This document shows, one piece after another, positions 28,045 through 37,310 of a DNA stretch of 64,000 nt. Both the position numbers and the translations under genes were made by a program. The stretch comes from Hymenobacter properus (GTDB taxonomy: Bacteria > Bacteroidota > Bacteroidia > Cytophagales > Hymenobacteraceae). Where the stretch lies: positions 930,001-994,000 of the forward strand of contig NZ_JADQDP010000002.1 in NCBI RefSeq assembly GCF_015694735.1, written 5' to 3'. Every line of letters begins with the position of its first letter. Position 1 is the stretch's first letter. The notes below the pieces were generated by a model. That model saw only the letters and a program-made list of their open reading frames with translations. It searched no databases and was not told where the DNA came from.

Positions 28045-30327
28045 ATGTACACCATTAACGAGCTGAAGGACCGGCTGCTGTCCGACCTCAAAGAAATTGC
28101 CGAGAAAATGAACGTGGGCAATTTCAAGCGACTGAGCAAACAGGATTTGATATACAAAATCCTCGACCAGCAGGCCCTGACTCCCACCGCTGACGAGCAG
28201 CCCGCCCCCGCGCCTGCCGCACCAGCTCCCGTCACTGCAGCCGCGCCTGCTTCCCGCGCCGGTAAGCCGGCCCGCCGCCCGGCCCCCAGCACCGCCGAGC
28301 AGCCTTTCTCTGACGTAGCTCCGCCCACCCGCAAGGCCCCGAACGCCCGGCCGGCCCGCGAGCCCCGCCGTGAGGCCCCGGCGGCTCAGGCGCCCGCCGC
28401 TGCCACCGTCGAAATCCTCGACCCCATCGAAGGCTTGGCCCTGGTGCCCGCTGCCGATGCCACCGGCGCCGTACTGGCCGCCGAGCCGGATACTTCTTTC
28501 ACGTCGGTGCCAGAAACCACCCCCGAGGCGCCCGCTGCAGCCGAAGCGCCCGCCGACGCCCCCGCGGCCGACCAAAATGGTGCCCCCGCACCCCGCCGCC
28601 GCGAGCGTGTAGACCGCGCCGGCCGCCCCATCACCGAGCAGCGCGCCGCCGAGATGGCCGCCGAACGCGCCGCCGAAGCCGCAGCGGCCGCCGCTAAAGC
28701 GGCCGAAAACGGCGCTGAATCACGCGATAATAACCCGGAAAATCGCCGCCGTGAGTTCGGGGGCAATGGTTTTGCCGACCGCCGCGACAACCGCGCCGAC
28801 CGGTTTGAGCGCGACACCCGTGAGCAACCCTTGCGCGACGGCCGCGACCAGCAGCGCCCCGCCCGCCAGGACCAGCAGCCCCGCGAGCAACGCCAGGACA
28901 ACCAGCCGCGCGAACAACGCAACGACCAACCCCGCGAACCGCGCCACGACAACCAACCCCGGGAGCCGCGCAACGACCAGCCGCGCGACAATCAACCCCG
29001 CGAAAACCGCGACGGCCAGCCCCGCAACGACCAGCCACGCGACGGCCGCGACAACCGCAACCTGACTCGTGAGGAGCGCTACGCCCTACGCGACCAGCAA
29101 CGCCAGCAGCGGCAGCAAAACCAGCAGCTTAATGCCGACGGTTCGCCCCGCACCGACCAGCAGGGCCAGAACCAAAACCAGCAACAGCAGCGCCCCCAGC
29201 GCCAGGACCTGGACCTTGTGGTGCCCGGCGGCGGCACATTTGAGCTGATGCCGGATGGCGGCTACGGCTTCCTGCGCTCGCCATATTACAACTACTTGGC
29301 CTCGCCAGACGATATTTATGTGTCGCCGCAGCAGGTGAAGCAGTTTGCCCTGAAGGCCGGCGACACCGTGGTGTGCAACATCCGGCCGCCGCGCGAGGGT
29401 GAAAAGTACTTCGCCCTGGTGAGCGTGGAAAGCATGAACGGCCGCACCGTGGAGGAAGTCCGCGACCGGGTGCCGTTCAGCCACCTCACGCCGCTCTTCG
29501 CCGATTCCAAGCTGAAGCTGACCACCAAGCCCAGCCAAATCAGCACTCGCGTGCTCGATTTGTTTGCGCCCATTGGCAAGGGCCAGCGCGGCCTCATCGT
29601 GGCCCAGCCCAAAACCGGCAAAACGGTATTGCTGCAGGAAGTGGCCAACTCCATTGCCGAAAACCACCCCGAGGTGTACCTCATGGTGCTGCTCATCGAC
29701 GAGCGCCCGGAGGAGGTAACCGACATGGCCCGCACCGTGAAGGCCGAAGTGCTGAGCTCGACCTTCGACGAAACGGCCGACCGCCACGTGAAAATCGCCG
29801 AAATGGCCCTCGACAAGGCCCGCCGCCTGGTGGAATGCGGCCACGACGTGGTGATTCTGCTCGACTCCATCACCCGCCTGGCGCGTGCCTACAACACGGT
29901 GCAGCCCAGCTCCTCGCGCATCCTCTCGGGTGGTATCGACGCCGGCGCGCTGCAAAAGCCCAAGCGCTTCTTCGGCGCAGCCCGCAACGTGGAAGGCGGC
30001 GGCTCACTCACCATCATTGCCACGGCGCTCATTGAAACCGGCTCCAAGATGGACGAGGTTATCTTCGAGGAATTCAAAGGCACCGGCAACATGGAACTGC
30101 AACTCGACCGCAAGCTGGCCAACAAGCGCGTGTTCCCGGCCATCGACATTCCGGCTTCGGGCACGCGCCGCGAAGACCTGCTGATGGGCAAGGACGAGCT
30201 GAACCGTGTGTGGGTGCTCCGCAAGTTCATGTCGGACATGACGGCCACCGAAGCCATGGAATTCCTCAAGGACCGCATCAAAGGCACCAAGGACAACGAA
30301 GAATTCCTGCTGGCCATGAACGGCTAG
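28045..30327 (+). CDS. rho: Transcription termination factor Rho with large disordered insertion
   Basis: A 760-residue hexameric RNA helicase, far longer than the roughly 420 residues of E. coli Rho. Residues 1-45 are the Rho_N domain ([20 protein letters not shown]). Residues about 45-390 are a disordered insertion, first Ala/Pro-rich, then Arg/Gln/Asn/Asp/Pro-rich with QPRE-NDQPR repeats (28840-29065). The RNA-binding cold-shock fold follows ([20 protein letters not shown]), then the ATPase with Walker [14 protein letters not shown], Walker [17 protein letters not shown] and the Q/R-loop region. The ATG at 28045 fits the Rho_N start. Confidence 0.96.
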   Translation: MYTINELKDRLLSDLKEIAEKMNVGNFKRLSKQDLIYKILDQQALTPTADEQPAPAPAAPAPVTAAAPASRAGKPARRPAPSTAEQPFSDVAPPTRKAPNARPAREPRREAPAAQAPAAATVEILDPIEGLALVPAADATGAVLAAEPDTSFTSVPETTPEAPAAAEAPADAPAADQNGAPAPRRRERVDRAGRPITEQRAAEMAAERAAEAAAAAAKAAENGAESRDNNPENRRREFGGNGFADRRDNRADRFERDTREQPLRDGRDQQRPARQDQQPREQRQDNQPREQRNDQPREPRHDNQPREPRNDQPRDNQPRENRDGQPRNDQPRDGRDNRNLTREERYALRDQQRQQRQQNQQLNADGSPRTDQQGQNQNQQQQRPQRQDLDLVVPGGGTFELMPDGGYGFLRSPYYNYLASPDDIYVSPQQVKQFALKAGDTVVCNIRPPREGEKYFALVSVESMNGRTVEEVRDRVPFSHLTPLFADSKLKLTTKPSQISTRVLDLFAPIGKGQRGLIVAQPKTGKTVLLQEVANSIAENHPEVYLMVLLIDERPEEVTDMARTVKAEVLSSTFDETADRHVKIAEMALDKARRLVECGHDVVILLDSITRLARAYNTVQPSSSRILSGGIDAGALQKPKRFFGAARNVEGGGSLTIIATALIETGSKMDEVIFEEFKGTGNMELQLDRKLANKRVFPAIDIPASGTRREDLLMGKDELNRVWVLRKFMSDMTATEAMEFLKDRIKGTKDNEEFLLAMNG

Positions 30328-30346
30328 TAATTTTTAGTTCGGCCAT

Positions 30347-30384
30347 AAAAAAGCCCCGTGGCAGTGCTGTCACGGGGCTTTTTC
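30347..30384. terminator. Terminator of rho
   Basis: AAGCCCCGTG and CACGGGGCTT form a 10-bp stem around GCAGTGCTGT, with A6 before and T5 after; probably works on both strands. Confidence 0.88.
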
Positions 30385-30491
30385 TTATATATCAACAAGT
30401 ATCGAGCCTAGCACTACCGGGGTAGCATATTGAGGCCGTAACGGCGGGCGCAGCGAAAGGATTCAACTTCGGACAGCTATTTCTCCGCAGC

Positions 30492-31394
30492 CTAAGAAGC
30501 AGCCCAATAGCACACCAGAAACAGCACAAAACGGTAGGGAATTACCAGGGCCAAAGCGAAGCTAAAAGTTAGAACTAACGCCTTGCCCCCGCTCAACGGC
30601 CAGGGCTGACGGGGAAAAGCCCTCCTGAAAAACAGGGCCATGTAGGTGGTTGTGAGCGTGACCATCAGCAGGGTGAGCAGACCGTCCTGATTAACGGCTG
30701 GGGTTAAGACGGACATGAACAGCAACCCGTACATAACCAGGGCCATGGCGGCGTACACGAGCAGCATGCCGGCAAACAGGTAGGTACTCAGCATGAGCCA
30801 CTCCACGAAGTAGCGCCGCTGCCGGATGAATAACAGGCACAGCGGCCCCGCCAGCAGCGGAATGAACAGAAAAACCAGGCTTTTGGAATAGCCGTGGGCC
30901 AGGTGGTCGAAGTGTTCGGCAAAGGCGTCGAAGGTCAGGCCCGTTTTATGCAGGTGCGCCTGCACCAAACGGGAAGCAAAGCCGCCGTAGAGGTTGCGGC
31001 TGCCGAAATGGTATTGGAGCTTGGTTTCGAAAGCGCTGAAATGCGAGGCGCTGGCCGCCAGGTAGAACAACAAGTTGGTGACCAAAAACAGCTGCACCGG
31101 CGGGGCGTGGGCCACGCGGCGCCCCTGCAGCCACTCCGCCGCCAGAAAGCCCGGCCGCCGCAGCTGCAGCCATAAGTCGCGCACCACGCGCAGGTCGAAG
31201 TGCGTGACCGTGTCGATGGTGTGCTCGAGGAAGTGCTTGAGAGCGTAGTCGTGGCGGTGCAGACGTTTTTCGCCGCAGGCGTGGCAGTAGGGCCCTGCCA
31301 GTGGCGTGTGGCAGCTGGCGCAAGTGGGGGTTTCGGGCGTGGGCGGCACGGGCACCACCAGCGCCGGGGCCAGGGCGGAGGAGAGTGTTTCCAT
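30492..31394 (-). CDS. DUF3667 membrane protein
   Basis: A 300-residue inner-membrane protein. The N terminus has a small zinc-ribbon-like motif, CASCHTPLAGPYCHACGEKR, characteristic of DUF3667, followed by HFLEHTIDTVTHFDLRVVRD and the conserved RRPGFLAAEWLQGRRV-APPV. Five or so hydrophobic helices follow (VQLFLVTNLLFYLAAS, SLVFLFIPLLAGPLCLLF, YLFAGMLLVYAAMALVMYG and two more). Function unknown; common in Bacteroidota. Confidence 0.85.
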   Translation of the reverse strand: METLSSALAPALVVPVPPTPETPTCASCHTPLAGPYCHACGEKRLHRHDYALKHFLEHTIDTVTHFDLRVVRDLWLQLRRPGFLAAEWLQGRRVAHAPPVQLFLVTNLLFYLAASASHFSAFETKLQYHFGSRNLYGGFASRLVQAHLHKTGLTFDAFAEHFDHLAHGYSKSLVFLFIPLLAGPLCLLFIRQRRYFVEWLMLSTYLFAGMLLVYAAMALVMYGLLFMSVLTPAVNQDGLLTLLMVTLTTTYMALFFRRAFPRQPWPLSGGKALVLTFSFALALVIPYRFVLFLVCYWAAS

Positions 31395-31491
31395 CAGCAG
31401 GCGAGTAAGTTAGCCGGTAAATGTGCCGAAATTTTGATTCACTCGCTACCACGGTGCCCCCAGCTCGCTCATTGAGCGGTTATTTTGCCGC

Positions 31492-32163
31492 ATGACTCCC
31501 GAAACCACGCCCGCCAACCTGCCCGAACTGCTCTACATCCAGGACCCACTTTGCGGCTGGTGCTACGGCACGAGCCCGGTCATCAGCCGCCTGCAGCAGG
31601 AGTTTGCGGGCCGGCTCGACGTGTCGGTGCTGTGCGGTGGCATGGTGAAGGGCGAGGACGTGGGCCCGATTGCCGACAGCTGGGAGGGCCTGCGCACCAG
31701 CCTCCATGAGGTGGAGGAAGTAACCGGCGTGCAGTTCGGCGAGGCTTTCAAAGCCTTGGGCGCGGCCGGCGAGTACGTCTACGACTCGGAGCCGCCGTGC
31801 CGGGCCATTGCCACCTTCCGCCAGCTCACACAAGACCCTGCCCGCACCGTGGCCTTTGCCCACGCCGTGCAGGCGGCCCTGTTTCGCGACGGCCAGGACT
31901 TGAACAACCCCTCTACCTACAACGCCTTGCTGGCGCCGTTTGAGGTCGATGTGGTGGAGTTTCAGCGCCGCTGGGCCGCGCCCGAATCGGCCCGGGCCGC
32001 CCAGCAGGAGTTTGCCGCCGTGGCCCGCATTGGCGTCGAGGGTTTTCCCACGGTCGTAGTGCGCATTGGCGAACAAGGCTACGTGCTGGCCCGTGGCTTT
32101 CAGCCCTACGAGCAAATGAGCGCCGGGCTGGAGCAACTGCTGCGCGAGGAAGCGGGCCGCTAG
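31492..32163 (+). CDS. DsbA-family thiol-disulfide protein
   Basis: A 223-residue thioredoxin-fold protein with the helical DsbA insertion. The active site is CGWC (IQDPLCGWCYGTSPVISRLQ, residues 22-25), which resembles FrnE-like cytoplasmic members of the DsbA family, and the cis-proline loop is GVEGFPTVVVRIG. No signal peptide, so cytoplasmic. Probably a disulfide reductase or isomerase; substrate unknown. Confidence 0.88.
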   Translation: MTPETTPANLPELLYIQDPLCGWCYGTSPVISRLQQEFAGRLDVSVLCGGMVKGEDVGPIADSWEGLRTSLHEVEEVTGVQFGEAFKALGAAGEYVYDSEPPCRAIATFRQLTQDPARTVAFAHAVQAALFRDGQDLNNPSTYNALLAPFEVDVVEFQRRWAAPESARAAQQEFAAVARIGVEGFPTVVVRIGEQGYVLARGFQPYEQMSAGLEQLLREEAGR

Positions 32164-32173
32164 AACGAGGCCC

Positions 32174-32237
32174 CCGAAGCTGTGCTTCGTTCTACAAGAA
32201 CGTCTATTGTTCAACTCAAGCCGAAGCACAGCTTCGG
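32174..32237. repeat. Palindromic intergenic repeat, second sequence type
   Basis: CCGAAGCTGTGCTTCG (32174-32189) and its inverse CGAAGCACAGCTTCGG (32222-32237). Each arm is itself a hairpin, CGAAGC-TGT-GCTTCG. It lies between two convergent genes and may also act as a terminator-like structure, though no T-run follows. Confidence 0.75.
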
Positions 32238-32257
32238 CGTACTCGTGCCAAGCGGCT

Positions 32258-32890
32258 CTACTGCACCCGCACCACCTGCTTGGTGAGTCCCGACCAGGCG
32301 ATGCGCTGCCGGTCTTCCTTGCCTTTCAGGTAGTCGAAGCCAATGGCGTCGGGGCGGTGCTGCAGGTCGTCCCAGGTGGCGCGTTCGAGGTTCACCAAAT
32401 CGACCGGAAACTCCGCGTCGGGGGCGATGGCAGGCGTGTGAAACTGCGAGGGCGCGAAAAACCGGTCGATGCGGCGTCGCACGAAGGCTTCGCGCTCGTT
32501 GTGGCTGGCGGTAGGGCTGTTCATCTCATACACCAGCGCGGCTTCGAGGTCGGGCTCGGTCAGCACTTCCCGGAAAATGACCTGGCCGGCTGGGTTGGTG
32601 ATGGTGAACTCGCCCGTGCCCTCAAGAAACGACGGCCCCCGAAACACCAGCTTGAACAAGTCGGCCGGGCCCTTGGGGTTGCTGAAATTGTGCTTCTGCC
32701 GCACCACGCGCAGCGTGTCATGCCCGGCCGAAACGGCTTTGGTGGCAGAGGTATCGGGGGCGGGGAGGGCGGCGGTATCGGCCGAGGCGCCCTGCTCGGA
32801 AACGTCGGCTGCGGCGCCCGTGCCATCTGCCGAGGGGGTGGAGTTACAGGCCGCCAGCAGCGGCAGCAGCAGGAGCCAGGCGAAGCGCAT
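32258..32890 (-). CDS. Lipoprotein of unknown function
   Basis: 210 residues with a type II signal peptide (MRFAWLLLLPLLAAC), lipid-anchored at Cys15, then an Ala/Ser/Thr/Asp-rich linker. The folded part has FSNPKGPADLFKLVFRGPSF, TITNPAGQVIFREVLTEPDL, REAFVRRRIDRFFAPSQFH and ends RIAWSGLTKQVVRVQ. No family recognised. Confidence 0.6.
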   Translation of the reverse strand: MRFAWLLLLPLLAACNSTPSADGTGAAADVSEQGASADTAALPAPDTSATKAVSAGHDTLRVVRQKHNFSNPKGPADLFKLVFRGPSFLEGTGEFTITNPAGQVIFREVLTEPDLEAALVYEMNSPTASHNEREAFVRRRIDRFFAPSQFHTPAIAPDAEFPVDLVNLERATWDDLQHRPDAIGFDYLKGKEDRQRIAWSGLTKQVVRVQ

Positions 32891-32971
32891 AGCGAAAGCA
32901 GGTTGGTTGAATAATGTTCAGGTAATACGCTACCCAGGGTGCCCTAAGTTGCCTGGGCCATTGGCCGCCTG

Positions 32972-33910
32972 CTACCGCCACAGCAGCATGACGATGAAGG
33001 CCGCGCTCAGGCACAACGAGGAAACCTGGTTCATGCGCATGGTGTGCTCGAAATCAGCAGCCGTTTCGTCGTGCCACACTGCCCAGGCCCAGCGGCTGAA
33101 CAGGGCCACCACCGGCCCCGTGGCCACCAGAAATATCAGCAGGGGCCGCACTTCCTGCCGCAGCCAGTAGGCCAGCCCCAGGGCCGCTGCCCCCGCCAGC
33201 AGGCCCACCGCCGCAAACACAAAAGTGCCCCGAATGCCCAGCCGCAGGCTCAGCGTGCGGTCGCCGCGCCGAGCGTCTTCCTCGTGCTGGTACACCTGCG
33301 TAAGGGGATAGGAGCCGCACAAAAACAGCGTGCTCACCAGCGCCAGCAGCAGGTTGGTTTTCTCAAAAAGCTGCGCCGCAGTGGCACCCACGCCCACCTG
33401 CGTCATCAATAAAGTGAATGCGCCCTGGAAAACCACCACCACCAGCGTGCTGAGCAGCGGGTATTTTTTTAGTCGAATGCCCTCGTAGCTGTACGCCTTC
33501 GACACCAGCAGATACACCAGCACCAGCGCCGCAAACGGCCACGACAGCAGCGCCGCGCCCGCCACGGCCAGCACATCGAACAGCCACACCAGGTGCAGCA
33601 GCTCCGGCGTCACTTTAGGCGGCGCCTTCAGGCCCCCGATGCTGCCCTCGTCCCGGTCGTAGTAGGAGTTGTAGCCGTTGGATGCCGGGTAAGCCAGCAG
33701 GTGCAGCACCACAAACACGCCTAGCGCCCGCCACCCGCTCCAGGGCCCGCGCAAGGCGCTCAGCCCAAACCAGAACACTGGCATGAGGTACACCGAAAAC
33801 GGAATGCGCAGCAGCGGCAGGGCCTTTTTATAGTGGGCGAGAGCCAATTGCGGTTTGGAAATGAAATTGTGTCGAGATAGAAAAACGTCATGCTGAGCTT
33901 GCCGAAGCAT
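32972..33910 (-). CDS. UbiA-family prenyltransferase
   Basis: An integral membrane prenyltransferase of the UbiA superfamily with about eight helices. The first Mg-diphosphate motif is NGYNSYYDRDEGSIGG (N..xD-x-x-D); the second region reads TQVYQHEEDARRGDRTL (D-x-x-R-G-D). The only ATG (33910) lies within a palindromic repeat and adds the repeat-encoded MLRQAQHDVF; family alignment in memory favours a start near the TTG at 33847 (M-ALAHYKKALPLLRIPF, 291 residues). Substrate unknown; an isoprenoid-transfer step is expected. A methyltransferase gene follows upstream across the repeat. Confidence 0.83.
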   Translation of the reverse strand: MLRQAQHDVFLSRHNFISKPQLALAHYKKALPLLRIPFSVYLMPVFWFGLSALRGPWSGWRALGVFVVLHLLAYPASNGYNSYYDRDEGSIGGLKAPPKVTPELLHLVWLFDVLAVAGAALLSWPFAALVLVYLLVSKAYSYEGIRLKKYPLLSTLVVVVFQGAFTLLMTQVGVGATAAQLFEKTNLLLALVSTLFLCGSYPLTQVYQHEEDARRGDRTLSLRLGIRGTFVFAAVGLLAGAAALGLAYWLRQEVRPLLIFLVATGPVVALFSRWAWAVWHDETAADFEHTMRMNQVSSLCLSAAFIVMLLWR

Positions 33911-33983
33911 CTCTACCGCAATACTAATTCAATAGAGAGAATTACTTGAGCGGTAGAGATGCTTCGGCAAGCTCAGCATGACG
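33885..33983. repeat. REPIN-like palindrome
   Basis: Arms at 33885-33919 and 33950-33983. The centre of each arm is GAGCTTGCCGAAGC / GCTTCGGCAAGCTC, whereas the 22433 copy has GAGCGCAGCCGAAGC, so both arms changed together. It supplies the candidate ATG of the UbiA gene. Confidence 0.88.
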
Positions 33984-33987
33984 CCCC

Positions 33988-34785
33988 TTATAGGTTGTCA
34001 GCCGCGGGCCAGCCCACCAGATACGTCACCTCCGGGCCCCACCAGTGCCGCTTTTTGCCAGCTTGCCAGGCAAAATGCCCCTCCGGGTCGGCCGCGTGGG
34101 CCAGCTTCAGCAGCTCATCCACCGGATACATGCGCAGCACCGACACCGTGCCGTCCCAGATGGTGCAGAGCGGAATGAGCGGAATCAAATAAGTGAAAAC
34201 GAGCCGGCTAAGCCGGAATGGCCGGAAAAACGGCGTAAGCAGCAGCTGGGCCACCGGCAGCACCGTCCAGGCCAGCAACAGTTCAACCCAGTGCTTGCCC
34301 GCGCCCTCAAATACGCCAATGCCGGTGCCGGCTTGTACGGCATCGCGCAGCATGGCCGTGGCCGCCTCGGGCGGGAAGTGGTGGAAGGCTGAAAAGATGG
34401 CGCGGAAGCCGGCTAACTGTGCGGGCACGGCCAAGGCATTCACGGCCGCCGGCTCGAAGCCGATGGCGCCGTGCGTGCGCCGGGCAATGTCGGCCCAGGC
34501 GGCGGGCTGGGGGTAGAGGTCGGTGAGGGTGATGGTGGCGCGGGGCTGGCCGTGGGCCTGCAGGGCCGCCAGCACGGTTTCGGTGCCGCCGCCCGCGCCG
34601 GCGCCCAGCTCCAGCACGCGGGTTTGGCCGGTGCGGGCCAGGCCTTCGGCCAGCAGCGGCGCAATGGGTCGGTAGGTGCCCAGCCCCGAAATCATGAAGC
34701 GCAGGTAGTCCATCATCCCGGCCCGAATGATGGCCGGAAACCACGGCAAATCCTCAAACTCAAACAACCGCAGGCGAAGGCGCAT
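33988..34785 (-). CDS. Class I SAM-dependent methyltransferase, membrane-associated
   Basis: A 265-residue protein started at the ATG at 34785 (MRLRLRLFEFEDLPWFP). Motif I is VLELGAGAGGGTETVLAAL, with TLTDLYPQ as the acidic loop and FRAIFSAFHHFPPEAATAML as motif post-II. A hydrophobic segment (HWVELLLAWTVLPVAQLLLT) near residues 175-195 suggests membrane contact. Substrate unknown; next to UbiA a lipid or quinone-like acceptor is possible but not shown. Confidence 0.8.
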   Translation of the reverse strand: MRLRLRLFEFEDLPWFPAIIRAGMMDYLRFMISGLGTYRPIAPLLAEGLARTGQTRVLELGAGAGGGTETVLAALQAHGQPRATITLTDLYPQPAAWADIARRTHGAIGFEPAAVNALAVPAQLAGFRAIFSAFHHFPPEAATAMLRDAVQAGTGIGVFEGAGKHWVELLLAWTVLPVAQLLLTPFFRPFRLSRLVFTYLIPLIPLCTIWDGTVSVLRMYPVDELLKLAHAADPEGHFAWQAGKKRHWWGPEVTYLVGWPAADNL

Positions 34786-34863
34786 GGCCTCCCTGTACGC
34801 ACAAACGGCCCAGCCGGCCGCTTTTGCCCGCAAAGGCTAGCGCCACGGGCTAAGGTAGCGGGC

Positions 34864-35358
34864 TCAATAAGCCGGGGTGGCCTTGGAGGCGCGGTGCTGC
34901 CACGCGCTGAGCAGGGGCGCCGGACGGTTCAGCCGCCCAATGGCCGGGCGGGGCCGGTATAGCCACGCCACGGCGAGCAACGCGGCGGCCAGGTACGGCC
35001 ACGTCAGGCCCAGCAAGCTTGCGGGCGGGCCCAGTGGCAGCGCGTACAGCAGCAACGCGTTGGCTATGGCGTAGGCCAGTAGCACGCCCGCCAGGGCCGT
35101 GAAGCGGCACCGCCAACTCGTGCACGCCCGCTGGGCCAGCGCAAAAACGGGTACCGCCAAGGGCACTGCCGCCAACGAAAACAACGCCGCCACCAAGCCA
35201 ATGAGCAGCGGCACTTTCAGGTCGGCGGGCTCGTCGAGGCCGAAGCTGGCCACAAGCTGCGCGGTGCCCCCCACGTTGGTAAACAGCCAGATGTAGAGCG
35301 TGCTCGCCAGGGCAGATGGGCGAGCCGAAAGAGCTGTGGTAGGGTAATTCATTTTCAT
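34864..35358 (-). CDS. Small membrane protein, four predicted helices
   Basis: 164 residues from the ATG at 35358 (MKMNYPTTAL; a second ATG at 35352 is equally possible). Helices: VPLLIGLVAALFSLAAVPLA, AGVLLAYAIANALLLYALPL, LTWPYLAAALLAVAWLY and a weaker N-terminal one (STLYIWLFTNVGGTAQLVAS). Basic C-terminal tail. No family recognised. Confidence 0.5.
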   Translation of the reverse strand: MKMNYPTTALSARPSALASTLYIWLFTNVGGTAQLVASFGLDEPADLKVPLLIGLVAALFSLAAVPLAVPVFALAQRACTSWRCRFTALAGVLLAYAIANALLLYALPLGPPASLLGLTWPYLAAALLAVAWLYRPRPAIGRLNRPAPLLSAWQHRASKATPAY

Positions 35359-35666
35359 AGAAAGCGTGTGGAGCGAGTAGCAAATGGCCAGTAGCAAAAA
35401 GCGTGCACAAATCACCAAGCTATTTGCTAACGGCAGGACCTACGAATGGCTGTAAATGAGCGGTTTGTAATGGTGGTAATTATATTTTTGGGAAAAATCA
35501 ACCCCTTTTTGGGATGTTTCCGACCTTCGGAGCTATTGGTGTATTGGCTTGAAAATTAAATAGTTATTAAAACAGCAATTGTAGTGTGCAGTAAATACAA
35601 TTCCTGACTTCCAATTCTGGGAGTAAGTACCTGAAGTTGATGGTCTGATAACGGCCCAAGGGGCAG
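35359..35666. other. AT-rich intergenic region
   Basis: 308 bases, markedly AT-rich in the middle, between two minus-strand membrane protein genes. No protein-like frame or known RNA recognised. It should hold the promoter of the 34864-35358 gene. Confidence 0.35.
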
Positions 35667-36218
35667 TTAATTGCCCACCGCCGGGGGCGTGCTCCGCCCT
35701 GACAGGCCCAGCCTGCGGGCCAGCTTGTGCGAGGCCAGGCCACTGCTCAACAGCCAAGGCAAGCTGATGAGGGATAATACCCGCAACTGCCGGCCCACCA
35801 TTTCGGCGCTGAATCGATTGTAGGCAATAGGCCAGGGAACAAGCGTCGCAATGAAAACCAGCGCCGCAAAAACCAGCAGCGACTTCCAAATCAACTCGTT
35901 TCGCGACCGGGCCCGGCGGCCCAGAAACTCCATGGCAGGAAACCGGATAAGGCCCCCAATGGCCGCCGGAACAAAACCGGTGACCAGCAGCATAAAGCCC
36001 AACTCGGCATTGCTGCTTGCGGCATGAAGCAGGGACTCGGCCTGATTGTGGGCGTAAAAAGGTTCGTGCAATATTATGCTTCTGTCCTGCAAGTACTTGG
36101 CGAGCACAAAGGCCGCTACTACACCCGTCCAAATAGCGAGACCCACCACCAAGTGCCAGCGGTAGTGCCACCAAAGCAGCCGCGACAACTGTGGCGGCTG
36201 AGCGGCGGGGGAGGGCAT
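35667..36218 (-). CDS. Membrane protein of unknown function
   Basis: 183 residues from the ATG at 36218 (MPSPAAQPPQLSRLLWWHYR). Helices include HLVVGLAIWTGVVAAFVLAK, ELGFMLLVTGFVPAAIGGLI, LVFAALVFIATLVPWPIAYN and VLSLISLPWLLSSGLASHKL. A longer frame upstream to 36437 overlaps the divergent gene and has no helices. Divergent from the regulator operon across a 76-base region with the CTTTG-N5-CAAAG element. No family recognised. Confidence 0.55.
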   Translation of the reverse strand: MPSPAAQPPQLSRLLWWHYRWHLVVGLAIWTGVVAAFVLAKYLQDRSIILHEPFYAHNQAESLLHAASSNAELGFMLLVTGFVPAAIGGLIRFPAMEFLGRRARSRNELIWKSLLVFAALVFIATLVPWPIAYNRFSAEMVGRQLRVLSLISLPWLLSSGLASHKLARRLGLSGRSTPPAVGN

Positions 36219-36263
36219 GGGCAAATAATTTTGCAGGGGACTTGCGCAAGTTAATAACCACAG

Positions 36264-36282
36264 TAACTTTGCAACACAAAGC
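36264..36282 (+). promoter_or_regulatory. -7 box with overlapping CTTTG-N5-CAAAG operator (site 1)
   Basis: TAACTTTG (36264-36271) is a perfect TAnnTTTG box with a TTG 19 bases upstream. It runs into CTTTG-CAACA-CAAAG (36267-36281), the palindrome shared with sites at 38011, 41625 and 58898. It ends 13 bases before the ATG at 36295. Confidence 0.7.
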
Positions 36283-36294
36283 ACTTCGATACTT

Positions 36295-36978
36295 ATGAAG
36301 CCCGCCAACCCCGACCCCTTAGCCCAGCTCACCGAAATCCGCGCCATTATGGAGCGCAGCTCGCGCTTTTTGTCGCTCTCGGGCCTGAGCGGGGTGGGGG
36401 CGGGCGTGGTGGCGCTGCTGGGCACGGCCTTCAGCATGCGGCTGCTGGAAAGCGCTTTCCAGGATACCTCGGTATCGGGTGGTTACGCTCGGCTGCTGCA
36501 CTCCACGCCGGAAATGCGAATGCGGGAGCTGCCCAGCCTGCTTTTCCTGACCGGCGGCCTGATTGCGCTGGCCGTGTTGGTGGCTTTTTATTTCACGCGG
36601 CGCCGCACCCACAGCGGCGGCCAGAAGCTCTGGAGCGCCCCCGGCCGGCGGCTGGCGCTGGCGCTGGCCATTCCGCTGGTGGCAGGCGGCTTGTTTTGCC
36701 TGCGCCTGTACCTGGGCCCCGACGTGGCCATGGTAATGCCGGGCCTGCTGCTGTTTTACGGCCTCGCTTTGCTCAACGCCAGCAAGTACACGCTAGACGA
36801 AATTCGGTGGCTGGGCGTCACGCAAATTGGCCTCGGGTTGGTGTGCATGCTGCTGCCGGAGTACGGACTGCTTTTCTTTGCGCTGGGTTTCGGGCTGGGC
36901 CACATCGGTTATGGCCTGGTGATGTATAACCGCTACGAGCGGCCGGGCGCGGCCGCCAAACCCGCTGTCTCTGCGTGA
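36295..36978 (+). CDS. Membrane protein co-transcribed with the winged-helix regulator
   Basis: 227 residues, six predicted helices (LSGLSGVGAGVVALLGTAFS, LLFLTGGLIALAVLVAFYF, LALALAIPLVAGGLFCLRLY, MVMPGLLLFYGLALLNASKY, IGLGLVCMLLPEYGLLFFAL, GFGLGHIGYGLVMYNRYE) after a polar N-terminal helix (LAQLTEIRAIMERSSRFLSL). Its stop overlaps the regulator's GTG (GTGA), so the two are coupled. It may sense a membrane signal and set regulator activity; that is inference. Starts under operator site 1. Confidence 0.75.
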   Translation: MKPANPDPLAQLTEIRAIMERSSRFLSLSGLSGVGAGVVALLGTAFSMRLLESAFQDTSVSGGYARLLHSTPEMRMRELPSLLFLTGGLIALAVLVAFYFTRRRTHSGGQKLWSAPGRRLALALAIPLVAGGLFCLRLYLGPDVAMVMPGLLLFYGLALLNASKYTLDEIRWLGVTQIGLGLVCMLLPEYGLLFFALGFGLGHIGYGLVMYNRYERPGAAAKPAVSA

Positions 36979-37268
36979 AGCACCTCATCCACACCCTCAA
37001 CAAGGCTTTCGACCACCGCGTGCGGCTGGGCGTGATGGCCGTGCTGATGGCCAACGAATCCGTAAGTTTCAACGACCTCAAAGAAGCCCTCGACCTCACC
37101 GACGGCAACCTGGCCAGCCACGTGGCCGCCCTCGAAAAAGCCGAATACGTGCTGGTGAGCAAGCAATTTGTGGGCAAAAAGCCCAACACCACCTACGCCG
37201 CCACCGCCGCCGGCAAAGTGGCCTTTCAGCAGCACCTCGAAACCTTGGAGAAGCTGCTGCGAGGGTAA
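36975..37268 (+). CDS. Winged-helix transcriptional regulator
   Basis: A 97-residue single-domain DNA-binding protein with GTG start overlapping the previous stop. It resembles the small ArsR/MarR-like winged-helix group: FDHRVRLGVMAVLMANESVS, FNDLKEALDLTDGNLASHVA (recognition helix region), ALEKAEYVLVSKQFVGKKPN and TTYAATAAGKVAFQQHL. The wing motif with K-PNTTY and the G-AF--HL tail are typical. No ligand domain. It is the natural candidate to bind the CTTTG-N5-CAAAG palindromes. In other Bacteroidota, as I remember it, such regulators stand beside creD. Confidence 0.88.
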   Translation: MKHLIHTLNKAFDHRVRLGVMAVLMANESVSFNDLKEALDLTDGNLASHVAALEKAEYVLVSKQFVGKKPNTTYAATAAGKVAFQQHLETLEKLLRG

Positions 37269-37310
37269 GAAAGCCGGCAACCGATTACGCAATCAATATT
37301 TTCTGCTCCG

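Noticed and set aside
28840..29065. Tandem repeat that might be a CRISPR array
   Set aside because: The repetition is coding (QPRE-NDQPR units within Rho), irregular in length and without spacers of constant size.
32174..32237. Terminator between dsbA-like and lipoprotein genes
   Set aside because: Hairpins are strong but no T-run follows on either strand; listed as a repeat instead.
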